From assembly GCF_001514115.1 (NCBI RefSeq), contig NZ_KQ948451.1:727308-791307 (forward strand): a stretch of 64,000 nt of DNA, in the 5' to 3' direction. The notes beneath the pieces were generated by a model. It worked only from the letters and a program-made list of their open reading frames with translations. It was not told the DNA's origin and did not search any database. The position numbers were made by a program, and so were the translations under genes. Positions 27,291-37,013 of this stretch are shown here, one piece after another. This DNA comes from Streptomyces olivochromogenes. Lineage in GTDB: Bacteria > Actinomycetota > Actinomycetes > Streptomycetales > Streptomycetaceae. Position 1 is the first letter of the stretch, and each line of letters opens with the position of its first letter.

Positions 27291-29465
27291 TCAGCTGTCG
27301 CTGAACCTCTCGCCCTTCTGCGCCTTCTCGACGAGCAGCGCGGGCGGCGTGAACCGCTCCCCGTAGCGCTCGGCGAGTTCACGCGCGCGTGCCACGAATC
27401 CGGGCAGACCTCCGTCGTAACCGTTGATGTACTGGAGCACACCGCCGGTCCAGCCCGGGAAGCCGATCCCGAAGATGGATCCGATGTTGGCGTCGGCGAC
27501 GGACGTCAGCACGCCCTCCTCCAGGAGCCGAACGGTGTCCAGCGCCTCGGAGAAGAGCATGCGCTCCTGCATGTCCTTGAACGGGATCTCGTGCCCGGGC
27601 TTGGTGTAGTGCTCGCGCAGGCCGGGCCAGAGCTTGCCGCGCTTGCCGTCCGCACCGTACTCGTAGAAGCCCGCGCCGCCGCTGCGCCCGGTGCGGCCGA
27701 ACTCGTCGACCATGCGGTCGATGACCGCCTCCGCCGGGTGCGTCTGCCAGGTGCCGCCCGCCTCCTCGACGGCCTGCTTGGACTCCTTGCGGATCTTGCG
27801 CGGCAGGGTGAGCGTCAGCTCGTCCATCAGGGAGAGGACCTTGGCCGGGTAGCCCGCCTGGGCCGCCGCCTGCTCGACGGAGGCGGGCTCGATGCCCTCG
27901 CCGACCATCGCGACGCCCTCGTTGATGAAGTGGCCGATGACGCGGGAGGTGAAGAAGCCGCGCGAGTCGTTGACGACGATCGGGGTCTTCTTGATCTGCC
28001 GTACGAGGTCGAAGGCGCGCGCCAGTGCCTCGTCGCCGCTCCGGTCGCCCTTGATGATCTCGACGAGCGGCATCTTGTCGACGGGCGAGAAGAAGTGCAG
28101 TCCGATGAAGTCGTCCTGCCGCTCCACGCCCTCGGCGAGCACGGTGATCGGCAGGGTCGAGGTGTTGGAGCACAGCAGCGCGTCGGGCTCGACGATGTTC
28201 TGGATCTCCTGGAACACCTTGTGCTTGAGGGCCGTGTCCTCGAAGACGGCCTCGATCACGGCGTCGCAGCCGGCCAGGTCGTTCGGGTCGGCGGTCGGCG
28301 TGATGCGGGCGAGCAGCTCGTCGGCCTTCTCCTGCGTCGTACGGCCCCGGGAGACGGCCTTCGCGCAGAGCTTCTCGGAGTAGGCCTTGCCCTTGGCCGC
28401 CGCCTGCGCCGACACGTCCTTCAGGACGACGTCGATGCCCGCGCGGGCGCACGAGTAGGCGATGCCGGCGCCCATCATCCCGGCGCCGAGGACGGCGACC
28501 TTGCGGACCTTGCGCGGCTCGATGCCCTGGGGGCGGTTGGCGCCGGAGTTGACCGCCTGGAGGTCGAAGAAGAACGCCTGGATCATGTTCTTCGAGGTCT
28601 GCCCGGTGACCAGCTCGGTGAAGTAGCGGGCCTCGATGACCAGCGCGGTCTCGAAGTCGACCTGGGAGCCCTCGACGGCGGCCGCCATGATGTTGCGCGG
28701 GGCCGGGTAGGGGGCGCCGTTCAGCTGCTTCCTCAGGTTGGCCGGGAAGGCGGGCAGGTTGGCGGCGAACTTCGGGTTCGACGGCGTGCCGCCCGGGATC
28801 TTGTAGCCGGGCTTGTCCCAGGGCTGCCGCGACTCGGGGTTGGCGTCGATGAAGGCGCGCGCCTTGGCGAGCATCTCCTCGGAGGTGGCCGCCACTTCGT
28901 GGACGAGCCCGTTCTCCAGGGCCCGCTGCGGGGAGTACTGGGTGCCCTGGAGGAGCACCTTCAGCAGCGCGTCGGTGATGCCCATGAGGCGGACGGTGCG
29001 GGTGACGCCGCCGCCCGCGGGCAGCAGGCCGAGGGTGACCTCGGGCAGGCCGATCTTGGAGCCGGGGGCGTCGAGGGCGACGCGGTGGTGGGAGGCGAGG
29101 GCGATCTCGTAGCCGCCGCCGAGGGCCGCGCCGTTGATGGCGGCCACGACCGGCTTGCCCAGGGTCTCGATGCGGCGCAGGGAGGACTTGATGGCCGTGC
29201 CGGTGTCGAAGGCCTCCTGGGCGTTCTCCGGCCCCGCCTTGATCATGTCCTTGAGGTCGCCGCCCGCGAAGAAGGTCTTCTTGGCGGAGGTGTAGATGAT
29301 GCCCCGGATGGAGTCCTTCTCGGCCTCGGCGCGTTCGGCGATCGCCGCGATCGAGTCCTTGAAGGCCTGGTTCATGGTGTTGGCGGACTGGTTGGGGTCG
29401 TCGAGGACGAGGGTGACGACACCGGTCTCGTCCTGTTCCCAGCGGATGGTGGTGCTCTCGGTCAT
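27291..29465 (-). CDS. fadB: Multifunctional fatty-acid oxidation protein: enoyl-CoA hydratase and 3-hydroxyacyl-CoA dehydrogenase
   Basis: A 724-residue fusion. Residues 1-~200 are the crotonase domain (FFAGGDLKDM, GAALGGGYEIALASHHRV, GLPEVTLGLLPAGGGVTR with catalytic Glu). Residues ~325-520 are the NAD-binding 3-hydroxyacyl-CoA dehydrogenase (VAVLGAGMMGAGIAYSCARAG; SNTSTLPIT; GLHFFSPVDKMPLVEII). The C-terminal domains follow. It catalyses the second and third steps of beta-oxidation and pairs with the thiolase encoded just upstream, forming a trifunctional complex in related bacteria. ATG 29465 with GAGACCCTCCTC... spacing to thiolase 58 bases; same operon. Confidence 0.95.
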   Translation of the reverse strand: MTESTTIRWEQDETGVVTLVLDDPNQSANTMNQAFKDSIAAIAERAEAEKDSIRGIIYTSAKKTFFAGGDLKDMIKAGPENAQEAFDTGTAIKSSLRRIETLGKPVVAAINGAALGGGYEIALASHHRVALDAPGSKIGLPEVTLGLLPAGGGVTRTVRLMGITDALLKVLLQGTQYSPQRALENGLVHEVAATSEEMLAKARAFIDANPESRQPWDKPGYKIPGGTPSNPKFAANLPAFPANLRKQLNGAPYPAPRNIMAAAVEGSQVDFETALVIEARYFTELVTGQTSKNMIQAFFFDLQAVNSGANRPQGIEPRKVRKVAVLGAGMMGAGIAYSCARAGIDVVLKDVSAQAAAKGKAYSEKLCAKAVSRGRTTQEKADELLARITPTADPNDLAGCDAVIEAVFEDTALKHKVFQEIQNIVEPDALLCSNTSTLPITVLAEGVERQDDFIGLHFFSPVDKMPLVEIIKGDRSGDEALARAFDLVRQIKKTPIVVNDSRGFFTSRVIGHFINEGVAMVGEGIEPASVEQAAAQAGYPAKVLSLMDELTLTLPRKIRKESKQAVEEAGGTWQTHPAEAVIDRMVDEFGRTGRSGGAGFYEYGADGKRGKLWPGLREHYTKPGHEIPFKDMQERMLFSEALDTVRLLEEGVLTSVADANIGSIFGIGFPGWTGGVLQYINGYDGGLPGFVARARELAERYGERFTPPALLVEKAQKGERFSDS

Positions 29466-29523
29466 GAGGAGGGTCTCCGTAGAAGCCGTTTAAGCCGTGG
29501 AAGTCTGGGGGTCCCGCCGGGGG

Positions 29524-30738
<1,215 letters not shown>

Positions 30739-30768
30739 TGATAAGCCTTTCGGGGAGGGTGCGGAGGA

Positions 30769-31911
30769 TCAGCCGAGCAGGGAGCGGCCGATGATCTCCT
30801 TCATGATCTCTGTGGTCCCGCCGTAGATGGTCTGGATGCGGCCGTCCGTGAAGGCCCTGGCGACGCGGTACTCCGTCATGTAGCCGTAGCCGCCGTGCAG
30901 CTGGAGGCAGCGGTCCGCGACGCGTTTTTGCAGTTCGGTGGCCCACCACTTGGCCATCGAGGCGTGCACGGCGTCGAGTTCGCCGTTCGTGTGGTCGACG
31001 ACGCAGCGGTCGAGGAACGCACGGGTGACGGCGCACTCGGTCGCCATCTCGGCTATCTCGAAGCGGATGTGCTGGAGCTTGGACAGCGGCCGTCCGAAGG
31101 CCTCGCGCTCCTTGACGTACTGGGTGGTGATCTCCAGCAGGTACTCGGCCGCCGCGATCCCGGCGACGGCGATGCCCATGCGTTCCTGCGCGAGGTTCGT
31201 CATGAGGTGCACGAAGGCGCCGTTGAGCTCCCCGAGCAGGTTCTCCTTGGGGACGCGTACGTCGTGGAAGAACAGCTCGGCCGTGTCCTGCGCCTTCTGC
31301 CCGATCTTGTCGAGATTGCGGCCACGCTCGAAGCCTGCCATGCCGCGCTCGACGACGAGCAGAGACAGACCGTGGGCGCCGCCCTCCGGGGTCGTCTTCG
31401 CGACGACGATCACCAGGTCGGCGAGGATCCCGTTCGAGATGAAGGTCTTGGAGCCGTTGAGCAGCCAGTGGTCGCCCCGGTCCTCGGCGTGCGTCCTGAT
31501 GCCCTGGAGGTCGGATCCGGCGCCCGGCTCGGTCATCGCGATCGCCGTGATGAGCGAACCGTCGCAGAACCCCGGCAGCCAGCGCCGCTTCTGCTCCTCG
31601 GTGGCCAGGTCCGTCAGATATGGCCCGATGATGTCGTTGTGCAGCCCGAGGGCGAGACCGGCGGCCCCCGCGCGCGTGAACTCCTCGGCGAGTACGGCGC
31701 TGTAGCGGAAGTCGGCGTTGCCGCCGCCCCCGTACTCCTCCGGTACGGCGAGGCCGAGCAGCCCCTGTTTCCCGGCGGCGCGCCAGGCCTCGCGCGAGAC
31801 GATGCCGTCCTTCTCCCACTGTTCGTAGTACGGCGTCACCTCCTTGGCGAGGAAGGTGCGCACGGTCGCCCGGAACGCGTCGTGCTCGGCGCCGAAAATC
31901 TGCCGCTTCAT
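30769..31911 (-). CDS. Acyl-CoA dehydrogenase
   Basis: A 380-residue flavoenzyme. [20 protein letters not shown] is the FAD/substrate signature, [19 protein letters not shown] and [17 protein letters not shown] are second-signature elements, and the catalytic Glu is in [15 protein letters not shown]. It introduces the alpha-beta double bond of acyl-CoA. The gene is 14 bases downstream of the LLM oxidoreductase stop and 30 bases upstream of the thiolase start, so all five genes form one operon. Confidence 0.93.
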   Translation of the reverse strand: MKRQIFGAEHDAFRATVRTFLAKEVTPYYEQWEKDGIVSREAWRAAGKQGLLGLAVPEEYGGGGNADFRYSAVLAEEFTRAGAAGLALGLHNDIIGPYLTDLATEEQKRRWLPGFCDGSLITAIAMTEPGAGSDLQGIRTHAEDRGDHWLLNGSKTFISNGILADLVIVVAKTTPEGGAHGLSLLVVERGMAGFERGRNLDKIGQKAQDTAELFFHDVRVPKENLLGELNGAFVHLMTNLAQERMGIAVAGIAAAEYLLEITTQYVKEREAFGRPLSKLQHIRFEIAEMATECAVTRAFLDRCVVDHTNGELDAVHASMAKWWATELQKRVADRCLQLHGGYGYMTEYRVARAFTDGRIQTIYGGTTEIMKEIIGRSLLG

Positions 31912-31925
31912 GCGCGAACGACCTC

Positions 31926-32939
31926 CTAGAGCCAGCTCTTGACGGTCTCGACCAGTCGGGCCGGCTCCGGCCCCACGGGAGTGATGTTGAGCATGTCGAC
32001 CCCCGCCTCCCGGAAGGCCTCGACACGCTCGCGCACATAGCTCTCCGGCCCGCACAGCGAGATCAGCTCGCAGAGCTCGGCCGGTACGGCGGCCTCGGCC
32101 TCCTTCTTCCGACCGGAGAGGTACAGCTCCTGGATGAGCCGGGCCTCCTTCTCGTAGCCGTAGGCCACCGCGAGGTCGTTGTAGAAGTTCTTGCCGGGGG
32201 CGCCCATGCCGCCTACGTAGAGGGCGATTTTGGGTCGCGCGAGTTCCCGTACGGCCGCCGCGTCCTCGCCGATGGCGAGCAGGCCGCCCGCGACGGTCCG
32301 CAAGGGGCCGAGCGCCGGGTCCCGCAGTGCGGCGCCCTCCGCGAGGGGGCCGCCCCACATCTGGTGGGCCTTCTCCGGGATGAAGAGGGTGGGCAGCCAG
32401 CCGTCGGCGAGTTCGGCGGTCATCCGGACGTTGGCGGGCCCCAGGGACGCCACGTACAGCGGGATGTCGGGGCGCACCGGCTTGGTGAGGAGCTTCAGGG
32501 GCTTGCCCAGGCCGCCGGGGCGGGGCATGTCGGTGATGCCGTGGTGGTCGATGACCTCGCGGCGCAGGATGCGGCGGGTCAGCTCGATGGCCTCGCGGGT
32601 GCGGCCCAGTGGCTTGTCGTACGCCTTCCCGTGCCAGCCCTCGACGACCTGCGGGCCCGAGGCACCGAGCCCCAGCATGCCGCGGCCGCCCGAGATCGCG
32701 TCGAGTCCGGCGGCGGTCTGCGCGAGCAGCGCCGGGGTGCGCGAGTAGACGTTGAGGATCCCGGAGCCGATCTTCATGCGCTCGGTGCGGGCGGCCAGAT
32801 AGCCCATGATCGTGGGCGCGTCGAAGCCGTAGGCCTCCGCGACCCAGACGGCGTCCAGACCCGCGGACTCCAGCGCGGCGACCTCGTCGGCGGCCTGCCG
32901 GGGGTCGCCCGCGTAGTCGAGCGGGAGGGAGAGCTCCAT
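31926..32939 (-). CDS. LLM-class F420-dependent oxidoreductase
   Basis: A 337-residue luciferase-like TIM-barrel. SLPLDYAGDPRQAADEVAALESAGLDAVWVAEAYGFDAP is the typical opening, RTERMKIGSGILNVYSRTPALLAQTAAGLDAISGGR the second conserved strand-helix, and LYVASLGPANVRMTAELADGWLPT the cofactor region. F420 is the likely cofactor in Streptomyces. Its start ATG shares one base with the stop of the CoA-transferase gene (TGATG), so translation is coupled. Members of this family occur in fatty-acid and steroid catabolic operons of actinobacteria; the reaction is not known. Confidence 0.9.
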   Translation of the reverse strand: MELSLPLDYAGDPRQAADEVAALESAGLDAVWVAEAYGFDAPTIMGYLAARTERMKIGSGILNVYSRTPALLAQTAAGLDAISGGRGMLGLGASGPQVVEGWHGKAYDKPLGRTREAIELTRRILRREVIDHHGITDMPRPGGLGKPLKLLTKPVRPDIPLYVASLGPANVRMTAELADGWLPTLFIPEKAHQMWGGPLAEGAALRDPALGPLRTVAGGLLAIGEDAAAVRELARPKIALYVGGMGAPGKNFYNDLAVAYGYEKEARLIQELYLSGRKKEAEAAVPAELCELISLCGPESYVRERVEAFREAGVDMLNITPVGPEPARLVETVKSWL

Positions 32940-34105
32940 CAGTCGCCGTCCTTCATCGAGTCGTCCTTCACGAGGTCGTGCCGCGTCAGCCGTGGTACGT
33001 CCCAGTCGCGGGCCACGTCCGCGGTGTCGGCGCCCGGCAGGGCGGGGCCGGTGCGGACGGAGGTGCGGGTCAGGGAGAAACGGGGTGCGGGGGCGGGCTG
33101 GGTGATGCCGCCGTGGTCGGTGAAAGTGCCGCGGGCGGCGAGGTGGGGGTGGGCCGGCGCCTCCCGCAGCGACAGGACGGGGGCCACGCAGGCGTCGGAG
33201 CCCTCGAAGACCGCGGTCCACTCGTCCCTGGTGCGGGTCTTGAAGCGGGCGGCGACCGCCTCGCGCAGCTCGCCCCAGCGGGCCAGGTCCTTGCGGGCGT
33301 CGGCGTACTCCTCGATGCCGAGCAGTTCCACGAACTCGGCGTAGAACTGCTTCTCCAGGGCGCCCACCGCCATGTACTTCCCGTCGGCCGTCTCGTACGT
33401 GCCGTAGTACGGGCAGCCGCCGTCCAGGAGGTTGGCGCCGCGCCGGTCCTGCCAGCCGCCCGCGGCGAGCATGCCGTGGATCATCGAGGCGAGGTGCGCG
33501 GCGCCGTCGACGATCGCCGTGTCCACGACCTGCCCTGCGCCGGTGGCTCGTGCGTGGTGGAGCGCGGCGAGGACGCCGACGACGAGGTAGAGCGAGCCGC
33601 CCGCGTAGTCGCCGACGAGGTTCGCGGGGACCGTGGGCGGCTCGTCCGGCCTGCCGATCATGCCGAGGGTGCCGGTGAGCGCGATGTACGCGATGTCGTG
33701 CCCGGCACGCGAGGCGAGCGGGCCCTGCTGGCCCCAGCCGGTCATCCGGCCGTAGACGAGCCGGGGGTTTCGGGCGTGACAGGTCTCGGGGCCGACGCCG
33801 AGACGCTCGGCGACGCCGGGGCGGTAGCCCTCGACGAGGATGTCCGCGCGTTCGACCAGATCGAGGACGCGGGCGGGGCCGTCCTCGGCCTTCAGGTCGA
33901 TCACGACCGACCGCTTGTTGCGGTTGGTGATGTCGTACTCCGGGTTGACGGCGAGCCCTGTGCCGCCGGGCCGGTCCACGCGGACGACGTCCGCGCCGAG
34001 GTCGGCGAGGAGCATGGCGGCGAACGGGCCGGGGCCGATGCCCGCCAGCTCCACCACCCGCACTCCGGCCAGCGGGCCGTACGCCGGCGTCCCTGCCACT
34101 GCCAT
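32939..34105 (-). CDS. CaiB/BaiF family CoA-transferase / alpha-methylacyl-CoA racemase
   Basis: A 388-residue family III CoA-transferase-fold protein. PLAGVRVVELAGIGPGPFAAMLLADLGADVVRVDRP is the family opening, NRNKRSVVIDLK and GRMTGWGQQGPLASRAGHDI follow, and the Asp of LVGDYAGGSLYLVVGVLAAL is the catalytic residue. The similarity, including GGCPYYGTYETADGKYMAVGALE, is strongest to alpha-methylacyl-CoA racemase, which epimerises branched acyl-CoAs before beta-oxidation. ATG 34105 has GGGGGC upstream; an ATG at 34141 lies inside an operator palindrome. First gene of the beta-oxidation operon. Confidence 0.9.
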   Translation of the reverse strand: MAVAGTPAYGPLAGVRVVELAGIGPGPFAAMLLADLGADVVRVDRPGGTGLAVNPEYDITNRNKRSVVIDLKAEDGPARVLDLVERADILVEGYRPGVAERLGVGPETCHARNPRLVYGRMTGWGQQGPLASRAGHDIAYIALTGTLGMIGRPDEPPTVPANLVGDYAGGSLYLVVGVLAALHHARATGAGQVVDTAIVDGAAHLASMIHGMLAAGGWQDRRGANLLDGGCPYYGTYETADGKYMAVGALEKQFYAEFVELLGIEEYADARKDLARWGELREAVAARFKTRTRDEWTAVFEGSDACVAPVLSLREAPAHPHLAARGTFTDHGGITQPAPAPRFSLTRTSVRTGPALPGADTADVARDWDVPRLTRHDLVKDDSMKDGD

Positions 34106-34129
34106 CGAGCCCCCAGCACTGTGACACCA

Positions 34130-34199
34130 CTGATGTGACATCAGAGATGTTAAGAACGTGTTCCACGCCGGGCAAGCCCCCAGCGAGCAAGCGCTTAGT
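34130..34199. promoter_or_regulatory. Three operator-like palindromes between the CoA-transferase operon and the divergent oxidoreductase
   Basis: CTGATGT-G-ACATCAG (34130-34144) is a perfect 7-1-7 inverted repeat. AAGAACGTGTTCCA (34152-34165) contains AACnnGTT and differs by one base from the KstR consensus TnnAACnnGTTnnA. AGCAAGCGCTTAGT (34186-34199) differs by one base from the KstR2 consensus AnCAAGnnCTTGnT. The comparison to KstR/KstR2 is from memory of mycobacterial work. Confidence 0.6.
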
Positions 34200-34401
34200 T
34201 AAATCCCGGGTGTCGGATCATGCCGAAACGTCATGAAACAGGGCACGTCAGCGGCGTATGCCGCCGCACGGCCGGCGCGCGTTCCCCTGCACGGCCACGG
34301 CCACCTCCGACCTCTAATTCGACCTCGTCGTTCGGCTGCTCGTACCTCACGCTAGCCTCAGCCACCGACAACGGCGCTTCGCGCACGACAGATGGGGTGT
34401 C

Positions 34402-35574
34402 ATGAGCAGGCTGAACGGGACCGCTCGCACGTACGACATCGTGCTCTTCGGAGCCACCGGGTTCGTCGGGGCTCTCACCGCGGAGTACCTCGCCGCCCAC
34501 GCGCCCGAGGGGCTGCGCTGGGCGATCGCGGGCCGCGACGAGGCAAAGCTGGCGCGGCTGCGGGAGCGGCTCTCCGGCGCCCCCGACATCCTCTTGGCGG
34601 ATGTCGCCGATCCGGCGTCGCTGCGTGAACTCGCCCGCGGCGCGCGCGTGGTGGCGACGACCGTAGGGCCGTACATACTGCACGGCGAGGAGCTGGTCGC
34701 CGCCTGCGCCGACGCGGGCACCGACTATCTGGACCTCACCGGCGAGCCCGAGTTCGTGGACCTGATGTACGTCCGGCACGACGCACGCGCGCGGGAGACC
34801 GGGGCCCGCCTGGTGCACGCCTGCGGCTTCGACTCGATTCCGCACGACCTGGGCGCCTACTTCACGGTGCGGCAGCTGCCCGAGGACGTGCCGCTGCGGG
34901 TCGACGGTTTCGTCCGCGCGCAGGCGATGTTCTCGGGCGGCACGTTCGCCTCCGCGCTCACCCAGTTCGCGCGCGGGCGGCACATCCTGGCCGCGGCGCG
35001 GGATCGCGGGCGGCACGAACCACGGCTGGTCGGGCGGCGGGCACACGCGCCGCTGAGCACTCCGCGGTTCGCCAAGGAGGTCGGGGCATGGGCACTGCCG
35101 CTGCCCACCATCGACGCCCAGATCGTGCAGCGTTCGGCGCGGGTGCTGGAGCGCTACGGGCCCGACTTCCGCTACCGCCACTACGCGGCCGTCGAACGGC
35201 TGCCGGTCGCGCTGGGCGGGGTCACGGCCGTCGGCGCGGTGTTCGCGGCGGCCCAGGTGCCGCCCGCGCGGCGCTGGCTGTCCGACCGGATCAAGCCGGG
35301 CGAGGGACCCAGTGCCTCGCGGCGGGCGAAGAGCTGGTTCTCGGTGCGGTTCGTGGGCGAGGGCGGCGGGCGCCGCGTGTTCACGGAGGTCGCGGGCGGC
35401 GACCCCGGCTACGGCGAGACCGCCAAGATGTTCGCGGAGTCCGCGCTGTCCCTCGCCTTCGACGACCTGCCGGAAACGGCCGGACAGGTCACGACGGCGG
35501 TGGCGATGGGCGACGCGCTCATCGAGCGGCTGCGCGGGGCGGGGATCACCTTCAGGGTGGCCGCGTCCCGGTAG
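34402..35574 (+). CDS. Saccharopine-dehydrogenase-like NAD(P)-binding oxidoreductase (trans-acting enoyl-reductase type)
   Basis: A 390-residue protein. YDIVLFGATGFVGALTAEYLAAHAP is a Rossmann motif (GxxGxxG), followed by ADVADPASLRELARGARVVATTVGPYILHGEELVAACADAGTDYLDLTGEPEF, which marks the family of saccharopine-dehydrogenase-like oxidoreductases and mycobacterial trans-acting enoyl reductase (Rv2953 type). It most likely reduces a lipid-bound double bond rather than acting in lysine metabolism. It is divergent from the beta-oxidation operon across a 296-base region with operator palindromes. ATG 34402. Confidence 0.88.
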   Translation: MSRLNGTARTYDIVLFGATGFVGALTAEYLAAHAPEGLRWAIAGRDEAKLARLRERLSGAPDILLADVADPASLRELARGARVVATTVGPYILHGEELVAACADAGTDYLDLTGEPEFVDLMYVRHDARARETGARLVHACGFDSIPHDLGAYFTVRQLPEDVPLRVDGFVRAQAMFSGGTFASALTQFARGRHILAAARDRGRHEPRLVGRRAHAPLSTPRFAKEVGAWALPLPTIDAQIVQRSARVLERYGPDFRYRHYAAVERLPVALGGVTAVGAVFAAAQVPPARRWLSDRIKPGEGPSASRRAKSWFSVRFVGEGGGRRVFTEVAGGDPGYGETAKMFAESALSLAFDDLPETAGQVTTAVAMGDALIERLRGAGITFRVAASR

Positions 35575-35596
35575 GACCGTCCGGAAGGTCCGCCCC

Positions 35597-35743
35597 CTAG
35601 AGCGGCCAGCCCAGCACCGTGTAGATCATCCCGCCGATCCAGCCGACCCCGGCGAGGACGGAGAGGACGAGCGCGGCCATCACGGTGCGCTCGACGGGCT
35701 GGGTGGCGCCGGTGGCGGGCTTCGGGGAACGGTGCGTCGTCAT
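35597..35743 (-). CDS. Small single-span membrane protein (48 residues)
   Basis: ATG 35743 opens a 48-residue frame: a basic, Thr/Pro-rich N-terminus (MTTHRSPKPATGATQPVERT) and one hydrophobic helix (VMAALVLSVLAGVGWIGGMIYTVLGWPL) ending near the C-terminus. The composition and clean domain split support a real gene. Function unknown. It lies between the oxidoreductase (convergent, 22 bases) and the endonuclease V gene on its own strand. Confidence 0.65.
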   Translation of the reverse strand: MTTHRSPKPATGATQPVERTVMAALVLSVLAGVGWIGGMIYTVLGWPL

Positions 35744-35818
35744 GCGCAACAGCCTGCCGATCATGACGGCGCCCCCGCATCCGTACAGGTACTCAGAACA
35801 CGTACTCAGGGCACACAC

Positions 35819-36553
35819 TCAGTCAACGGGTGAGGCTCCTGAGGGAGTTGTCTCCTTCAGGGCCCGTCGGCACAGGGAGTCCGCGCTGCGGGTGGTCTCC
35901 GGGAGGCGGTACTTCGGGGTGAGCGCGAGGGTGTGCGCGCAGGCGTTGTCGAGGCTCACCCGGTGGCCGACCGAGACGAAGACCGGCTTGACGCCGTCCT
36001 GGGTGCGCAGTGCCCGACCGACCTCCTCCGGGCCCGTCGGTTCGCCCGCGAGCAGCGGGGAGGCGCTGCCGCGCCGGGCGCCGGGCTCCTCGTAGGAGAA
36101 GGTGAACGGGTTCTTGGCCACCCCGATCGTGGAGAGCCCGGTGAGTACGCCGAGGTGGCTGGCGAGGCCGAAACGCCGGGGGTGGGCGAGACCGTAGCCG
36201 TCGCAGACCACGAGGCCCGGCGGACACGGCAGCGCGTCGAGCACGGCCAGCACGGTCGGGATCTCACGGAAGGCGAGCAGCCCGGGGACGTAGGGGAAGG
36301 AGACCTGTCCGACGGCGGTGGCCTCGGCGACGACGGCGAGGGTCGCCGCGTCGAGCACGACGGCCGCGGCCACGACGACGTCCCGCTCGTCGTCGTACGC
36401 CACGTCGACGCCCGTCACCCTGCCGGTGCCGGGCGGCGGCCCGGGTTCGTCGAGCACCACGCGCCCCCGCAGTTCGTCCTGCACGGCGCGGGCCTGCTCC
36501 TCGGTCGCGGGCCAACCCGCGGGAATCGGTACGGTGTTCAACGAGGTGTTCAT
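35819..36553 (-). CDS. nfi: Endonuclease V (deoxyinosine 3' endonuclease)
   Basis: A 244-residue repair nuclease that nicks DNA near deoxyinosine. The catalytic carboxylates are visible: Asp in VTGVDVAYDDERD, Glu in FPYVPGLLAFREIP, and Asp in GLVVCDGYGLAHPRRFGLASHLGV, together with the PYIP-like wedge (PYVPG). Length fits the family (220-245). ATG 36553. Nearby genes are unrelated, but the window also has NHEJ genes at 57-60 kb. Confidence 0.93.
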   Translation of the reverse strand: MNTSLNTVPIPAGWPATEEQARAVQDELRGRVVLDEPGPPPGTGRVTGVDVAYDDERDVVVAAAVVLDAATLAVVAEATAVGQVSFPYVPGLLAFREIPTVLAVLDALPCPPGLVVCDGYGLAHPRRFGLASHLGVLTGLSTIGVAKNPFTFSYEEPGARRGSASPLLAGEPTGPEEVGRALRTQDGVKPVFVSVGHRVSLDNACAHTLALTPKYRLPETTRSADSLCRRALKETTPSGASPVD

Positions 36554-36601
36554 GGTGCCGACGAGCCTAAGCCCACAGCACCGGAAGGGGCCTTGGGGCG
36601 G

Positions 36602-36928
36602 TCACTTGTCGCCCAGCGCGCGCCTCAGCTCCTCCTTGTTCATGTCCGACCGGCCGTGGATGTCGCGGCGCTTGGCCTCCTCGTACAGCTGGTCGTACGT
36701 GGGGCCCTGGGCGCCCTGGTGGGAGCGCAGGCCGCCACGTCTGCCGGAGGAGATGTCCTCGGTGGACGTGCGGCTCGCGGTCTTCGACTCGCCGGCCCGG
36801 GCGCGCTCCTTGTTGACGGTGCGCGCGGCGATCTCCTCGGCGCGCTCCCTGCTCTCTCCCCGGTCGAGAGCGCTCTCCTTGATGTGCTCGTACTGGCGTT
36901 CGCGCTTGGGGCTGGAGCCACGGGGCAT
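36602..36928 (-). CDS. Small charged protein with a Rho-N/SAP-like C-terminal motif
   Basis: A 108-residue, very polar protein. The N-terminal half is basic and helical (RERQYEHIKESALDRGES, RERAEEIAARTVNKERAR), resembling ChaB/'plasmid stabilisation protein' annotations. The last 30 residues (TYDQLYEEAKRRDIHGRSDMNKEELRRAL) match the Rho termination factor N-terminal/SAP helix-extended-loop-helix, which binds nucleic acid. Function unknown; possibly stress-related DNA/RNA binding. ATG 36928 is preceded by GGAAGGAAG. It is separate from nfi by 25 bases. Confidence 0.8.
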   Translation of the reverse strand: MPRGSSPKRERQYEHIKESALDRGESRERAEEIAARTVNKERARAGESKTASRTSTEDISSGRRGGLRSHQGAQGPTYDQLYEEAKRRDIHGRSDMNKEELRRALGDK

Positions 36929-37013
36929 GGCGGCTCACTTCCTTCCGTGTCGCCGATCGCTCGCTTGCGCGTCGGCGACACGGGTACCCCACTCGCCACG
37001 GGCCACGCGGCGG

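Noticed and set aside
36866..36877. GAGAGCGCTCTC palindrome
   Set aside because: It lies within the coding sequence of the Rho-N-like protein (codons for Glu-Ser-Ala-Leu-Asp), so an operator role is unlikely although the match is perfect.
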